A stretch of DNA of 64,000 nucleotides, from the NCBI GenBank assembly GCA_963844655.1, contig CAWJPA010000006.1:682001-746000 (forward strand), written 5' to 3'. The first letter of the stretch is position 1, and every line of letters starts with the position of its first letter. Under the pieces are notes generated by a model. It was not told the DNA's origin. It did not search any database and saw nothing but the letters and a program-made list of their open reading frames with translations. A program made the position numbers and the translations under genes. This document shows, one piece after another, positions 52,698-61,887 of the stretch. Source of the DNA: JASHPR01 sp963844655 (GTDB taxonomy: Bacteria; Actinomycetota; Actinomycetes; Streptosporangiales; Streptosporangiaceae).

Positions 52698-53702
52698 TTA
52701 CCAGGTGCCGAGGAACTCGGCGGCAGCAACCATCCGCGACACCCAGGGAGCGGGATCAGATTCCCACGCGGACAAGCGTTCGGGATCGGGAATGGGTGCC
52801 CGCAGCGGCAGCGTCCCTTCCTCGGCCACCAGCGGATCGGCGGTCACGTCGCCGGTGAGCAGGCTCATCGTGGCGAGCCCGCAGTCGTAGCGCAGCTCGG
52901 GCAGGGCGGCGGCCAGCGCCACCCCGGCCGCGAGCCCGACCGACGACTCCACCGCGCTGGACACCACCACGGGCAGCCCGCACTGGGCGGCCACCCGGAG
53001 CGCGGCCCGCACCCCGCCCAGCGGCTGGGCCTTGAGCACCACGATGTCGGCCGCCCCGGCCACCCGCACCGCCAGCGGGTCCTCGGCACGGCGGATCGAC
53101 TCGTCCGCGGCCACCGGCACGTCGGTCCGGCGGCGCAGCTCGGCCAGCTCGCCCAGGGTGGCGCACGGCTGCTCGGCGTACTCCAGGCCGAACGGCGCCA
53201 GCGCGGCCAGCATCCTGGCCGCCTGCTCGACCGCCCAGGCCCCGTTGGCGTCGACCCGGATCCGGCCGTCCGGCCCGATCGCGTCCCGCACCGCCGCCAC
53301 CCTGGCGACGTCGTCGGCCTCGTCCTGGCCCGCGTCGGCCACCTTGACCTTCGCGGTCCGGCAGCCAGAAACGGCCACGATCTCGCGCGCCCGGTCCGGC
53401 CCGACCGCGGGCACTGTCACGTTCACCCCGACCCGGTCCCTGGCCGGCTGCGGCCATCCGGCGCACGCCGCCTCCAGCGCGCACGCCAGCCAGCGCGCGC
53501 ACTCGCGCGGGCCGTACTCGGCGAACGGCGAGAACTCCCCCCACCCGGCCGGGCCCTCGATCAGCGCGCCCTCCCGCACGGTGATGCCGCGGAACCGGGT
53601 GCGCATCGGGATCGCGAACGCGCGCACGGTGGGGAGCAGCGCCGTGAGCTGCTCCCGCAGCCCGGCCGCGGCAGGGCCAGTGCTGGCCCGCCCGCCGGTC
53701 AC
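52698..53702 (-). CDS. menC: o-Succinylbenzoate synthase
   Basis: 334 aa enolase-superfamily enzyme. Lys general acid in CRTAKVKVADAG, metal residues in RVDANGAW, EYAEQPC and VAADESI, and second Lys in VVLKAQPLGG. GTG 53702 overlaps the menB stop by 4 bp (GTGA); the frame is open further but as shadow. Confidence 0.94.
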   Translation of the reverse strand: MTGGRASTGPAAAGLREQLTALLPTVRAFAIPMRTRFRGITVREGALIEGPAGWGEFSPFAEYGPRECARWLACALEAACAGWPQPARDRVGVNVTVPAVGPDRAREIVAVSGCRTAKVKVADAGQDEADDVARVAAVRDAIGPDGRIRVDANGAWAVEQAARMLAALAPFGLEYAEQPCATLGELAELRRRTDVPVAADESIRRAEDPLAVRVAGAADIVVLKAQPLGGVRAALRVAAQCGLPVVVSSAVESSVGLAAGVALAAALPELRYDCGLATMSLLTGDVTADPLVAEEGTLPLRAPIPDPERLSAWESDPAPWVSRMVAAAEFLGTW

Positions 53703-54529
53703 GGGCGGCGCGGGAACTTCGCGAAGTCGGGGGTGCGCTTGGCCACGTACGCGTCGCGGCCCTCCTGCGCCTCCTCGCTCATGTAGTAGAGCAGCGTGGC
53801 GTCGCCGGCGAACTGCTGCATCCCGGCCGCGCCGTCGGTGACCGCGTTCAGCGCGCCCTTGAGCATCCGCAGCGCCAGCGGCGACTTTTCCATCAGCTCG
53901 CGCGACCAACCGATGGTCTCCTCCTCCAGCCGCTCCAGCGGGACCACGGTGTTGACCAGGCCCATGTCCAGGGCTTCGGCCGCGCTGTACTGGCGGCACA
54001 GGTACCAGATCTCGCGCGCCTTCTTCATCCCGACCGTGGCCGCCAGCAGCCAGGAGCCGTACCCGCCGTCGAACGAGCCGACCTTGGGGCCGGTCTGGCC
54101 GAACACCGCGTTGTCCGCGGCGATGGTCAGGTCGCAGCAGACGTGCAGCACGTGCCCGCCGCCGATCGCGTAGCCGGCCACCATGGCGATCACCGGCTTG
54201 GGCGTACGGCGGATCTGCACCTGCAGGTCGAGCACGTTGAGCCGGCCCACGCCGCGCGCGTCGACGTACCCGTCGTCACCGCGGACCTTCTGGTCGCCGC
54301 CGGAGCAGAACGCCTTGTCCCCGGCGCCGGTCAGGATGATCACGCCGATCCCGGGGTCGTCGCGGGCCACGTTGAACGCGTGCGACAGCTCGAAGAGGGT
54401 GGTGGGGCGGAAGGCGTTCCGCACCTCGGGGCGGTTGATGGTGATCTTGGCTATGCCCTCGGCCGTCTCGTAGATGATGTCCTCGTACTGCTGCCCGGCC
54501 GCCGGGCCCGAAGCCTGCCAGTCGATCAC
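53699..54529 (-). CDS. menB: 1,4-Dihydroxy-2-naphthoyl-CoA synthase
   Basis: 276 aa crotonase. MenB-specific motifs: SGGDQKVRGDDGY, GYAIGGGHVLHVCCDLTIA, PKVGSFDGGYGSW, and C-terminal EEAQEGRDAYVAKRTPDF. GGAGG stands 7 nt before GTG 54529. First gene of menB-C-D, divergent from menE across 60 bp. Confidence 0.96.
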   Translation of the reverse strand: MIDWQASGPAAGQQYEDIIYETAEGIAKITINRPEVRNAFRPTTLFELSHAFNVARDDPGIGVIILTGAGDKAFCSGGDQKVRGDDGYVDARGVGRLNVLDLQVQIRRTPKPVIAMVAGYAIGGGHVLHVCCDLTIAADNAVFGQTGPKVGSFDGGYGSWLLAATVGMKKAREIWYLCRQYSAAEALDMGLVNTVVPLERLEEETIGWSRELMEKSPLALRMLKGALNAVTDGAAGMQQFAGDATLLYYMSEEAQEGRDAYVAKRTPDFAKFPRRP

Positions 54530-54576
54530 CCTGTCACCTCCGGGCAGCTCGTTAGGGGGGTGGGACCTGCCCGAAT

Positions 54577-54582
54577 TAACCT
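54577..54582 (+). promoter_or_regulatory. -10 element of menE (leaderless)
   Basis: TAACCT ends 7 nt before the GTG start of menE; no ribosome site between them. Lies in the 60-bp divergent menB-menE promoter region. Confidence 0.5.
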
Positions 54583-54589
54583 TACGACC

Positions 54590-55864
54590 GTGACCCCCCG
54601 ACCCCTGCACGCGGTCCTGCTGCCCCCGGCCGAATCCGGCGGGCGGCTGCTGGCGGCGCTCGAGGCAGCCCTCGGCGGCACCGGGCCCGCGATCCTGCCG
54701 CTGGATCCGGCCCTGCCCCGGCCGCGGCTGGCCGCGCTGCTCGAGGCCTTCGCCCCGTCTCACATAGACACCGGACACGGGCCAGAACGCTCCGGCGCGA
54801 TCGCATCAGCCACCACGCCGGCTCCCGGTGTCGGGCCGGACACCGCGGTGGTCATCGCGACCTCGGGTTCCACCGGACAGCCCAAGGGCGTGGAGCTCAG
54901 CGCGGCCGCGCTGCTCACTTCGGCGCGGGCCTCGCTGGACCGGATCGGCGCCCGCCCGGGCGAGCGGTGGCTGTGCTGCCTGCCGGCCTTCCACATCGCC
55001 GGGATCCAGGTGCTGGTGCGGTCGCTGCTCGCGGGCGCCGCCCCGGTGGTCACCGGCCGGCTGGATCCCGGCGTGCTGGCCGCGAGCGGGTGCGCGCACG
55101 TGGCGGTGGTGCCGACCCAGCTGCGGCGGCTGGTGGACGCCGGGGCCGACCTGGGCGCGCTGCGGACGGTCCTGCTCGGCGGGGCCGCGGTGCCGCCGGG
55201 CCTGCTCGGTGACGCCCGCGCGGCCGGGGCACGGGTGGTGACCACCTACGGGATGAGCGAAACCAGCGGCGGATGCGTGTATGACGGTATGCCGCTCGAC
55301 GACGTGTCCGTGGCCATCGGCCCGGACGGCCGGATCAGGATCGCCGGGCCGGTGCTGTTCTCCGGCTACCGGCTGCGCCCGGACCTGACCGCGCAGGCGC
55401 TGGACGGCGGCTGGTTCGTCACCTCGGACCTCGGCTCGATCGGCCCGTCAGGTGAGCTTGCGGTCCGCGGCCGGGCCGACGACGTGATCAACACCGGTGG
55501 TGAGAAGGTGGTGGCGGCCGAGGTCGAAGCGGCGCTCGGGACCTGCGCCGGGGTGCGGGACGCCGCGGTGGTGGGCCGCCAGGATCCGGAGTGGGGGGAA
55601 CTGGTCACGGCCGTGGTCGTGCCGGCCGATCCGTCGGCCCCGCCGTCATTGGCGGATATCCGGGCTTGGCTGCGGGACCGGCTGCCGGTCTACGCGGTTC
55701 CGGCGGCCCTGCTGCTGGTCCGGGAGATGCCACTGCTACCGTCGGGTAAGCCCGACAGGGAAGCGCTTCGGGCCCAGGCGGCCGGGGCCGTGAAGCAGGA
55801 TCCCCCAACCGGCAGGTGGGCGCACGGCACCACGGCGGGAACAATTGGCCGCACTAAGCGTTAG
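54590..55864 (+). CDS. menE: o-Succinylbenzoate--CoA ligase
   Basis: 424 aa adenylate-forming ligase, shorter than typical acyl-CoA ligases, as MenE is. Motifs ATSGSTGQPKGVELS, YGMSETSGG, GWFVTSDLG, ADDVINTGGEKVVAAEVE and LLPSGKPDREAL with the catalytic Lys. Ends with a non-conserved 30-residue tail. Makes OSB-CoA for MenB. Confidence 0.93.
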   Translation: MTPRPLHAVLLPPAESGGRLLAALEAALGGTGPAILPLDPALPRPRLAALLEAFAPSHIDTGHGPERSGAIASATTPAPGVGPDTAVVIATSGSTGQPKGVELSAAALLTSARASLDRIGARPGERWLCCLPAFHIAGIQVLVRSLLAGAAPVVTGRLDPGVLAASGCAHVAVVPTQLRRLVDAGADLGALRTVLLGGAAVPPGLLGDARAAGARVVTTYGMSETSGGCVYDGMPLDDVSVAIGPDGRIRIAGPVLFSGYRLRPDLTAQALDGGWFVTSDLGSIGPSGELAVRGRADDVINTGGEKVVAAEVEAALGTCAGVRDAAVVGRQDPEWGELVTAVVVPADPSAPPSLADIRAWLRDRLPVYAVPAALLLVREMPLLPSGKPDREALRAQAAGAVKQDPPTGRWAHGTTAGTIGRTKR

Positions 55865-55996
55865 TACATAGTGCCCGCGCTGCACAATACCAAGTGCTGC
55901 GAGCCCCCGCTAACCGATAGCGCCGCCCCTGGACCAGGAGCAGGCGGTGCAGAGGCAGCGCGTCCGGAGATGCGCAGCAGCGAAGGGAGGTGTCTC

Positions 55997-57388
55997 ATGC
56001 CGAGAACCGCGACCGCGTCGCAGGCGCACGACGATGAGGCCACCGTGACCCATGTGGACGAGCTGATCCAGCGCGGCCGCAGCCAGGGCCATCTCTCCCT
56101 GCCCGAGCTACGGGCGGCGTTCGAGCGCGCGCGTATCTCCCCCACCGAGGCCCGTTCCATCGTCCGCGAACTTACTGAGGCCGGCGTTCAGCTCGGTCAT
56201 GATCAGCCGGAGGGTTCTGTGCAGGCTGCCACCATCACCCCGACCGCACCTGCGACCGGCCCTGGCGCCGCGCGCAAGGCCCGCGCCGGGACCGCGGCCC
56301 GCACCGCCAAGGCCGGGATAGACGCCGCGATCGCCGAGGTGATCGGGATTGACGGCGCCGACTCCGCCGACGCCGCGGCGCCGGCCGAGGTTGAGGCGAC
56401 CGCGCTGGCCACGGGCACGATCCTGGACCAGGCCGGGCTTGAGCCGTCCGCCGAGACCGACCTGGATGACCAGACATCGGTCATGGGCGACTCGGTGCAC
56501 ACGTACCTGAAGTCCATCGGCCGGACCAGCCTGCTCACCGCCGAGCAGGAGGTGGACCTGGCCAAGCGGATCGAGGCCGGGCTCTTCGCCGAGCACAAGC
56601 TGGAGACGGAGACAGGGCTGTCCGAGGCCTTCCGCCGTGACCTCGAGGAGGTCGCCGCGGATGGCCGCCGGGCCAAGGCCCACATGCTCGAGGCCAACCT
56701 GCGCCTGGTGGTGTCGGTCGCCAAGAAGTACAGCGACCGCGGGCTGTCCCTCCTCGACGTCGTGCAGGAGGGCAACCTGGGCCTGATCCGGGCGGTCGAG
56801 AAGTTTGACTACTCCAAGGGCTACAAGTTCTCCACCTACGCCATGTGGTGGATCCGGCAGGCGATCCAGCGTGGCTTCGCCGATTCGGCCCGCACGATCC
56901 GGCTGCCGGTGCACGTGCTGGAGATGCTCAGCAAGCTCAGCCGGGTGGAGCGGGACATGCACCAGCGGCTGGGCCGGGAGCCCACGCCCGAGGAGCTGGC
57001 CGTCGAGCTTGACCGCACGCCGGACCAGATCGAGGAACTGCTGCGGACCAGCCGTCAGCCGATCAGCCTGGATTCCACCATCGGCGAGGACGGCGAGACC
57101 AGCATCGGCGACCTGATCGAGGACGTGGACGCGCCCGAGGCCTCAGAGCTCGTGGACCGTCAGCTCCTGGCCGACCAGCTGCGTCACGCCCTGGACGGGC
57201 TGACCCCGCGCGAGGCGACGATCATGGCGATGCGGTTCGGCCTGTACGACGGCAACCCGCACACGCTGGACGAGATCGGCCGGGCGCTGGGCCTGACCCG
57301 GGAACGGATCAGGCAGCTGGAGAAGCAGTCGCTGTCTAAGCTGCGCCACCCGAGCCGTGCCCAGCCGCTGCTCGACTACGCCAGCTGA
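55997..57388 (+). CDS. RNA polymerase sigma-70 factor, RpoD/HrdB-like
   Basis: 463 aa. Region 1.2 (SVHTYLKSIGRTSLLTAEQE), full region 2 (NLRLVVSVAKKYSDRGL, YKFSTYAMWWIRQAI), region 3 (RTIRLPVHVLEML) and region 4 (TLDEIGRALGLTRERIRQLE). The N-terminal 150 residues are Ala-rich and charged, as in HrdB-like factors. Differences from HrdB in regions 2.4 and 3 (QRGFADSARTIRLPVHVLEM) suggest a group 2 factor or a divergent principal sigma. ATG 55997 follows GGGAGG. Confidence 0.9.
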   Translation: MPRTATASQAHDDEATVTHVDELIQRGRSQGHLSLPELRAAFERARISPTEARSIVRELTEAGVQLGHDQPEGSVQAATITPTAPATGPGAARKARAGTAARTAKAGIDAAIAEVIGIDGADSADAAAPAEVEATALATGTILDQAGLEPSAETDLDDQTSVMGDSVHTYLKSIGRTSLLTAEQEVDLAKRIEAGLFAEHKLETETGLSEAFRRDLEEVAADGRRAKAHMLEANLRLVVSVAKKYSDRGLSLLDVVQEGNLGLIRAVEKFDYSKGYKFSTYAMWWIRQAIQRGFADSARTIRLPVHVLEMLSKLSRVERDMHQRLGREPTPEELAVELDRTPDQIEELLRTSRQPISLDSTIGEDGETSIGDLIEDVDAPEASELVDRQLLADQLRHALDGLTPREATIMAMRFGLYDGNPHTLDEIGRALGLTRERIRQLEKQSLSKLRHPSRAQPLLDYAS

Positions 57389-57397
57389 CGGTACTTT

Positions 57398-57418
57398 CCA
57401 GGGGCCTGCGGCCCCTGG
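57398..57418. terminator. Terminator after sigma factor gene
   Basis: CCAGGGGCC/GGCCCCTGG, perfect 9-bp stem with a 3-nt loop, 10 bp after the stop. A second hairpin GGGCCCG/CGGGCCC at 57485-57507 precedes a T-rich GTTTCCTT. Confidence 0.75.
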
Positions 57419-57530
57419 ACCCCGCCATGCTGTCCGCTCGGGCCGGCAAGCCGGCCGTCGCGGCCAGCATCCAGCCAACGGGCTGGGCCCGACCTCCCGC
57501 CGGGCCCGGCCCGTTTCCTTACGCCAGCAG

Positions 57531-57960
57531 CTACCGGATGACGACGACCGGGCACTCCGCATGACTCGCCACCTGCGAGCTCACCGAGCCCATCTTCAAG
57601 CCGGGGAACCCGCCGCCGCCCCGCGAGGAGACGACGACCAGGTCGGCGTCGGCGGAGGCATTGATGAGCTCCTGGGCTGGCACCCCGTTGACCGACCGGA
57701 CGGTCACCGAGGGGGGCTTGGTGCCGAGCTTGGTGGCGGCCGTGTTCACCGCTGCCTCGGCTGCCTTGCGGTTTGCTTCCACCTCCGGAGCGTCTTCGGG
57801 ATAGACGATGGGGTTACCGGTCCATGGGCTGCTGCGCGCCACCGGGTGGACGGTCATGAACGGTCAGCGGGGCCTGCCGCAGAGCTGCCTCGTTCATCGC
57901 CCACTCGAGGACCTTATGGGAGTGCTCTGAACCATCGACGCCCACAACGATTCCAGGCAT
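57531..57960 (-). pseudogene. Universal stress protein with single-base insertion
   Basis: Start ATG 57960 gives MPGIVVGVDGSEHSHKVLEW, the USP N-terminus. After residue 34 the family sequence continues only in another frame (TVHPVARSSPWTGN and on to ADADLVVVSSRGGGGFPG and the ATP-binding G-rich loop) to the stop at 57531. One extra A on the minus strand, at 57857, explains it. A 108-aa ORF starting at that ATG covers the 3' part. Either a sequencing error or an inactive gene. Confidence 0.8.
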
Positions 57961-58066
57961 TGCCTGCTCCTTATCTCGGGGCCGCCAAAATCTTTAGCCA
58001 TTACTGTCACAGTGATCGTAAGAATGATCAAGAGGCGTGAGCAGACCGATCTGACAACGATTTCGC

Positions 58067-59500
58067 TTATACCATCCGCCGTGCGGCGACGGTAACCGCG
58101 CAGGCTCCGGCGGCGGCCACCGCGAGCCCAATGCCGATCCCCCCGCGGACGCCCAGGCCCGCACCGGTGGCCACGGCGAGGCACACCCCGCCGGCCCCGG
58201 CCCCGAGCGCCGTGCCCGTGCGGTCGGCGACCAGGGGCCCGGCCAGGCCGGTAGCGCCGCCCGGCTGGGCGTCCATGGCCGCCAGCCAGGCTCCGGTATA
58301 GGCCAGGCCCATGCCGAACGCGCCGACCCCCCAGGCCAGGTAGGGCACGAGCCAGGCGGCCGGGAACAGCCCGGCTGCCGTACCGGCGATGCCGGCCACG
58401 AGCAGGGCCCCGCCGGTGGCCAGCAGGCGGGCCGGAGTCCAGCCCCGCCGCGCCAGCCGGGCCTGGATCATCCCGCCCGCCGTCCAGCCCAGGACCGCCA
58501 CGGTGACCACGATGCCCGCGGCGCTGACGCTGCGGCCGTCCACGGTGGTGAGCAGCAGCGGCACAAAGCCGTCCACGGCGAAGAACGCGAAGCTGCAGCA
58601 GAACATGGCCATGGTCGCCACGGGCAGTCCAGGCCGCATGGTCAGCGTTCCGGCCGGCATGATCCGCCGCACCGCCGCCGCGGCCAGCACCGCCCCGGCC
58701 ACGGCCAGCGCGATCCCGGCTGGGCCACCCCAGGCCGGCCCGGCCACGACCGCCAGCAGTCCCGCCAGGAGCAGCAGCGACGGCCCCGCGACGCCGCGTT
58801 CGGGCCGCTCGCCGGTGGGGCGGAGCAGCCCCAGGTTGGGCCCGACCAGCACCATGGCCACGGCCAGTGGCACCAGCGGCGCGGTGAAGGCCCACCTCCA
58901 GCCGACCGTGGCCAGGGCCAGCGAGCCGACCGCAGGCCCGGCGCCGGCCGGGATCAGCCAGGCCAGCTGGCCCAGCGCCATGACCCTGGGCCGCTCGGCC
59001 CCGGCGTACAGCGCGGCCACGCTGCTGATCGCGATCGCCTCCAGGGCCGACGCCCCGGCGCCCTCCAGGAACCTGGCCGCCACCAGCTGCGTCATCTGCT
59101 CGGCCAGCCCGGCGCCCAGGGCACCGCAGCTGAACAGCGCCGCGCCGGCCGGGACCACGACCCGTGCGCCCCAGCGATCGAGCAGCCGGACCGCGATCGG
59201 CGCCGCCCCGATGCCGGCCAGTGCCGCCACCGACAGCGCCAGGCCGTACAGCCGTATCCCGCCGATGTCACGCACGATGGCCGGCAACAGCGTGATCACG
59301 ATGAGGATCTGCACCGCGACTACCAGCTCGGTGAGTAGCAGGCCCACCAGGAGCCGGCCGCGGCGCCCCGCGACTATCGCCGCCCAGGAGCCGGGAGCAG
59401 GCGAAGAAGTGGCGGCCTGGCCGTCCTCAGCCCCGCCCGCCTGGCCCTCCTCGCCCGCGGGATCGGCCTCGCTCGCCCGGCCTGCCGGGGCGGCTGTCAC
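58067..59500 (-). CDS. MFS transporter
   Basis: 477 aa, about 14 hydrophobic segments after a hydrophilic 40-residue N-terminus (LVVAVQILIVITLLPAIVRD, DRWGARVVVPAG, ARFLEGAGASALEAIA). GTG 59500 overlaps the stop of a 22-aa ORF by 4 bp (GTGA) and follows GGAGCAGGA. Last gene of the RHH operon. Substrate unknown. Confidence 0.86.
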   Translation of the reverse strand: MTAAPAGRASEADPAGEEGQAGGAEDGQAATSSPAPGSWAAIVAGRRGRLLVGLLLTELVVAVQILIVITLLPAIVRDIGGIRLYGLALSVAALAGIGAAPIAVRLLDRWGARVVVPAGAALFSCGALGAGLAEQMTQLVAARFLEGAGASALEAIAISSVAALYAGAERPRVMALGQLAWLIPAGAGPAVGSLALATVGWRWAFTAPLVPLAVAMVLVGPNLGLLRPTGERPERGVAGPSLLLLAGLLAVVAGPAWGGPAGIALAVAGAVLAAAAVRRIMPAGTLTMRPGLPVATMAMFCCSFAFFAVDGFVPLLLTTVDGRSVSAAGIVVTVAVLGWTAGGMIQARLARRGWTPARLLATGGALLVAGIAGTAAGLFPAAWLVPYLAWGVGAFGMGLAYTGAWLAAMDAQPGGATGLAGPLVADRTGTALGAGAGGVCLAVATGAGLGVRGGIGIGLAVAAAGACAVTVAARRMV

Positions 59501-59565
59501 GTGTCCTGCTCCCGGCCGTTCCCGTTGACCGGCACCAGCACGTAGCGGATGGGCCTGGCCTTCAT
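59497..59565 (-). CDS. 22-aa ORF between RHH gene and MFS gene
   Basis: Short ORF (MKARPIRYVLVPV followed by a polar tail). It overlaps the RHH stop at its start (ATGA) and the MFS start at its stop (GTGA), so it bridges translational coupling. The N-terminus resembles the first strand of VOC/glyoxalase proteins and might be a remnant. It may be only a coupling leader. Confidence 0.5.
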   Translation of the reverse strand: MKARPIRYVLVPVNGNGREQDT

Positions 59566-59747
59566 GACGTCGCGGCCCCCTTCGCCTCCAGCTGGTCCAG
59601 GTGCGCGGTCAGCGCGTCCTCGACCAGCTGCGACAGCGACTGCCCGGTGTCGATGGAGGCGTACTTGGCCCGGCGGATGAGCAGCTTCGGCAGGTAGACG
59701 TTGAACTGTGCCTTCTCGGCAGGCTCCGGTGCCATGGCTAGCACCAT
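59562..59747 (-). CDS. Ribbon-helix-helix protein
   Basis: 61 aa, CopG/Arc-like: beta strand AQFNVYLPKLLIRRAKY, helices ASIDTGQSLSQLVEDALTAH. Start at ATG 59747 or ATG 59735. Dimeric RHH proteins usually repress their own operon; the 30-bp dyad at 59737-59766 overlaps the start. Its stop overlaps the next ORF. Confidence 0.82.
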   Translation of the reverse strand: MVLAMAPEPAEKAQFNVYLPKLLIRRAKYASIDTGQSLSQLVEDALTAHLDQLEAKGAATS

Positions 59748-59766
59748 AGCTTACTATTTTGCTAGC
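59737..59766. promoter_or_regulatory. 30-bp dyad operator at the RHH gene start
   Basis: Outer 7-bp arms GCTAGCA (59737-59743) and TGCTAGC (59760-59766), inner arms ATAG/CTAT (59746-59749 and 59754-59757), centre CTTA. Spans the RHH start codons and lies between RHH and araC. Confidence 0.7.
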
Positions 59767-59825
59767 AGCCAGCCGGCGCGAGGCAGCGGCATCAGGTACA
59801 AAGGGCGGTATGGCGGCAGGACACC

Positions 59826-60680
59826 ATGGCGGCTGAGGCTGCGCGCTACTGGCAGCACGCGGCGGTCCCCGGCGTGGACCTGCTGCGGGCCAGGTTCGTC
59901 ACGCACCGCTACAGCAGGCACGCGCACGAGACGTACACCCTCGGCCTGATCGAGGCCGGCCTGGAGGAGTTCGACTACGGCGGGACACTGCACCGTGCCG
60001 GGCCGGGCGCGGTGGCGCTGCTGAACCCCGAGGTCGTGCACACCGGCCAGGCGGGGAGCCCGGCCGGCTGGGCGTACCGGGTGCTCTACCCGGAGGTGGA
60101 CGTCGTGGCCGGGGTCGCCGCCGAGCTCGGCTGGGCCCGCGGCCTGCCGTATTTCCCTGAGACCGTGGTGTACGACGAGCGCAGCGGCACGCTGCTGCGC
60201 GCGGCCCACATCGCCGCGGAACACGGCGACCGGCTCGCCTCGTCCACCCTGCTCCGGACCGCGCTGGCCCGGCTGCTGAGCGCCCACGCCCGGCCCATGC
60301 GGCGGGCCGGCCAGCCGCCCACCGCCCGCCGGGCCCCCGCCGCCGTGGCCGCGACCCGGGATCTGCTCGCCGGGCGGCTGGCCGATCCGCCGAGCCTGGA
60401 CGACCTCGCGCTGACCGCGGGGATGAGCCCGTTCGCGCTGCTGCGGGCCTTCCGCGGCGAGACCGGCCTGCCGCCGCACGCGTACCTCAACCAGCTGCGG
60501 GTGCGCCACGCCCGCCGGCTGCTCGACGGCGGTCTGACCCCCGCGGAGGTCGCCGCGGAGGCCGGATTCGCCGACCAGGCGCACCTCACCCGACACTTCA
60601 AGCGCGTGGTCGGCGTGCCGCCCGGCGCCTACCAGCGCGAGCGCGGCCTCCGCCCCGCCCCCATCCTGGCCCCCGCCTGA
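59826..60680 (+). CDS. AraC family transcriptional regulator
   Basis: 284 aa. N-terminal cupin sensing domain (RHAHETYTLGLIEAGLEEF, LNPEVVHTGQAG) and C-terminal double HTH (SLDDLALTAGMSPFALLRAF, EVAAEAGFADQAHLTRHFKR). Often neighbours azlCD, which follow 320 bp downstream, so it is a candidate regulator of that exporter. ATG 59826 with AGGA nearby. Confidence 0.9.
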   Translation: MAAEAARYWQHAAVPGVDLLRARFVTHRYSRHAHETYTLGLIEAGLEEFDYGGTLHRAGPGAVALLNPEVVHTGQAGSPAGWAYRVLYPEVDVVAGVAAELGWARGLPYFPETVVYDERSGTLLRAAHIAAEHGDRLASSTLLRTALARLLSAHARPMRRAGQPPTARRAPAAVAATRDLLAGRLADPPSLDDLALTAGMSPFALLRAFRGETGLPPHAYLNQLRVRHARRLLDGGLTPAEVAAEAGFADQAHLTRHFKRVVGVPPGAYQRERGLRPAPILAPA

Positions 60681-60999
60681 GCCCCACCCCGCCCCTCTCC
60701 TGAGCCTCCACCCCACCCCGCCCGGCCCGGCCTGCCTGGGCCTTCCCCCGCCCCGCCCTCGCGTGAGCCTTCGCCCCGCCCCCGTCTGAGCCTTCGCCTT
60801 GATCACCCCATCGCTCACCACTCCGTCACCATGGATCCCGCTCGTGCCTCCATCACCATGAACAGCTCGCCCGCGCCCCATCACCATGATCCATGTGAGT
60901 TTGGTGCAGTCAGGTGTGCAGGAAACTCACTTCGATCACCCCGGTGGCTCCGCAGGAACGTACAAGACCCCGCGTCAGGTGCGCTTCTAGCCTGCGGGA
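60681..60999. other. Intergenic region before azlC with C-rich repeats and dyad
   Basis: 319 bp. First part is a C-rich, strand-biased tract with repeated TGAGCCTTCGCC-like units; ATCACCATG-like words recur three times; then GTGAGTTT/AAACTCAC arms (60895-60902, 60923-60930) enclose two GTGCAG direct repeats (60904-60909, 60916-60921). -10 TAGCCT 60988-60993. No gene. Confidence 0.6.
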
Positions 61000-61887
61000 G
61001 TGACGGAGCGGGCTGACGAGCAGCACGGGCAGGCCAGCGCCGCGGCCGGGCCTTCCGGCGCGGGGACCGGGCCGGCCGGACGCGGCGGTGAGCAGGCCGG
61101 GCCAGCAACCGGGTATGCCGGCTCCGCGACGGGGCACGCGGGCGACGGGCGGGCGGCCAGCAACCAGCGGCGGGCGAGCCCGGCGCGGGACGGCATGACG
61201 CTCGGCTTTGCGGTGGGGGTCTCGGGGCTGGCGTTCGGCGCGGCCGCGGTGAGTTCCGGGCTGAGCCCGGTCCAGGCCTGCGTGCTGAGCCTGTTCACGT
61301 TCACCGGAGCATCCCAGTTCGCGGTGGCGGGCGCGGCCGCGAGCGGCGGCCTGGTCGCGGGCGTCGCCGGGGCCGTGCTGCTCGGCAGCAGGAACACCTT
61401 CTACGGCCTGCGGCTGGCCGGACTGCTCCAGGTGCGCGGACCCCGCCGGCTGCTGGCCGCGCAGGGCGTCATCGACGAGACCACGGCCATCGCGCTGGCC
61501 CAGCCCACCCCGGCAGCGGCCCGGGCTGGGTTCCGCGCCACGTTCACCACCCTGTACCTGACCTGGAACCTCGCCACCCTGGTGGGTGCCGTCGGCGCGG
61601 GCAGGCTCGGCTCGCCGCAGTCGTTCGGCCTGGACGTGGTCGGCCCGGCGGCGTTCCTCGCGCTGATCTGGCCGCGGCTGCGGGCCGGCCGTACCGAGCG
61701 CGGTGTCGCGCTGGCTGGCGCGGCGATAGCCCTGGCCACGACGCCGTTCTTGCCGCCGGGCGTGCCGGTCATCCTGGCTGCCACCGCGGCCCTGGGCGGG
61801 GCGCTGGCCGCTCCGGGACGGGGCCAGGACCCCGCAATGGAGCCGGGACCGCAGCCGGCCCCCGCACCAGGGCCCGCGGAGCGATGA
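61000..61887 (+). CDS. azlC: AzlC-type branched-chain amino acid exporter subunit
   Basis: 295 aa. Low-complexity hydrophilic N-terminus of about 60 residues, then the AzlC family core (GMTLGFAVGVSGLAFGAAA, FTGASQFAVAGAAASGG, GSRNTFYGLRLAGLL). AzlCD pairs export branched-chain amino acids or analogues. GTG 61000 follows TAGCCT by 6 nt (leaderless). Overlaps azlD by ATGA. Confidence 0.88.
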   Translation: MTERADEQHGQASAAAGPSGAGTGPAGRGGEQAGPATGYAGSATGHAGDGRAASNQRRASPARDGMTLGFAVGVSGLAFGAAAVSSGLSPVQACVLSLFTFTGASQFAVAGAAASGGLVAGVAGAVLLGSRNTFYGLRLAGLLQVRGPRRLLAAQGVIDETTAIALAQPTPAAARAGFRATFTTLYLTWNLATLVGAVGAGRLGSPQSFGLDVVGPAAFLALIWPRLRAGRTERGVALAGAAIALATTPFLPPGVPVILAATAALGGALAAPGRGQDPAMEPGPQPAPAPGPAER

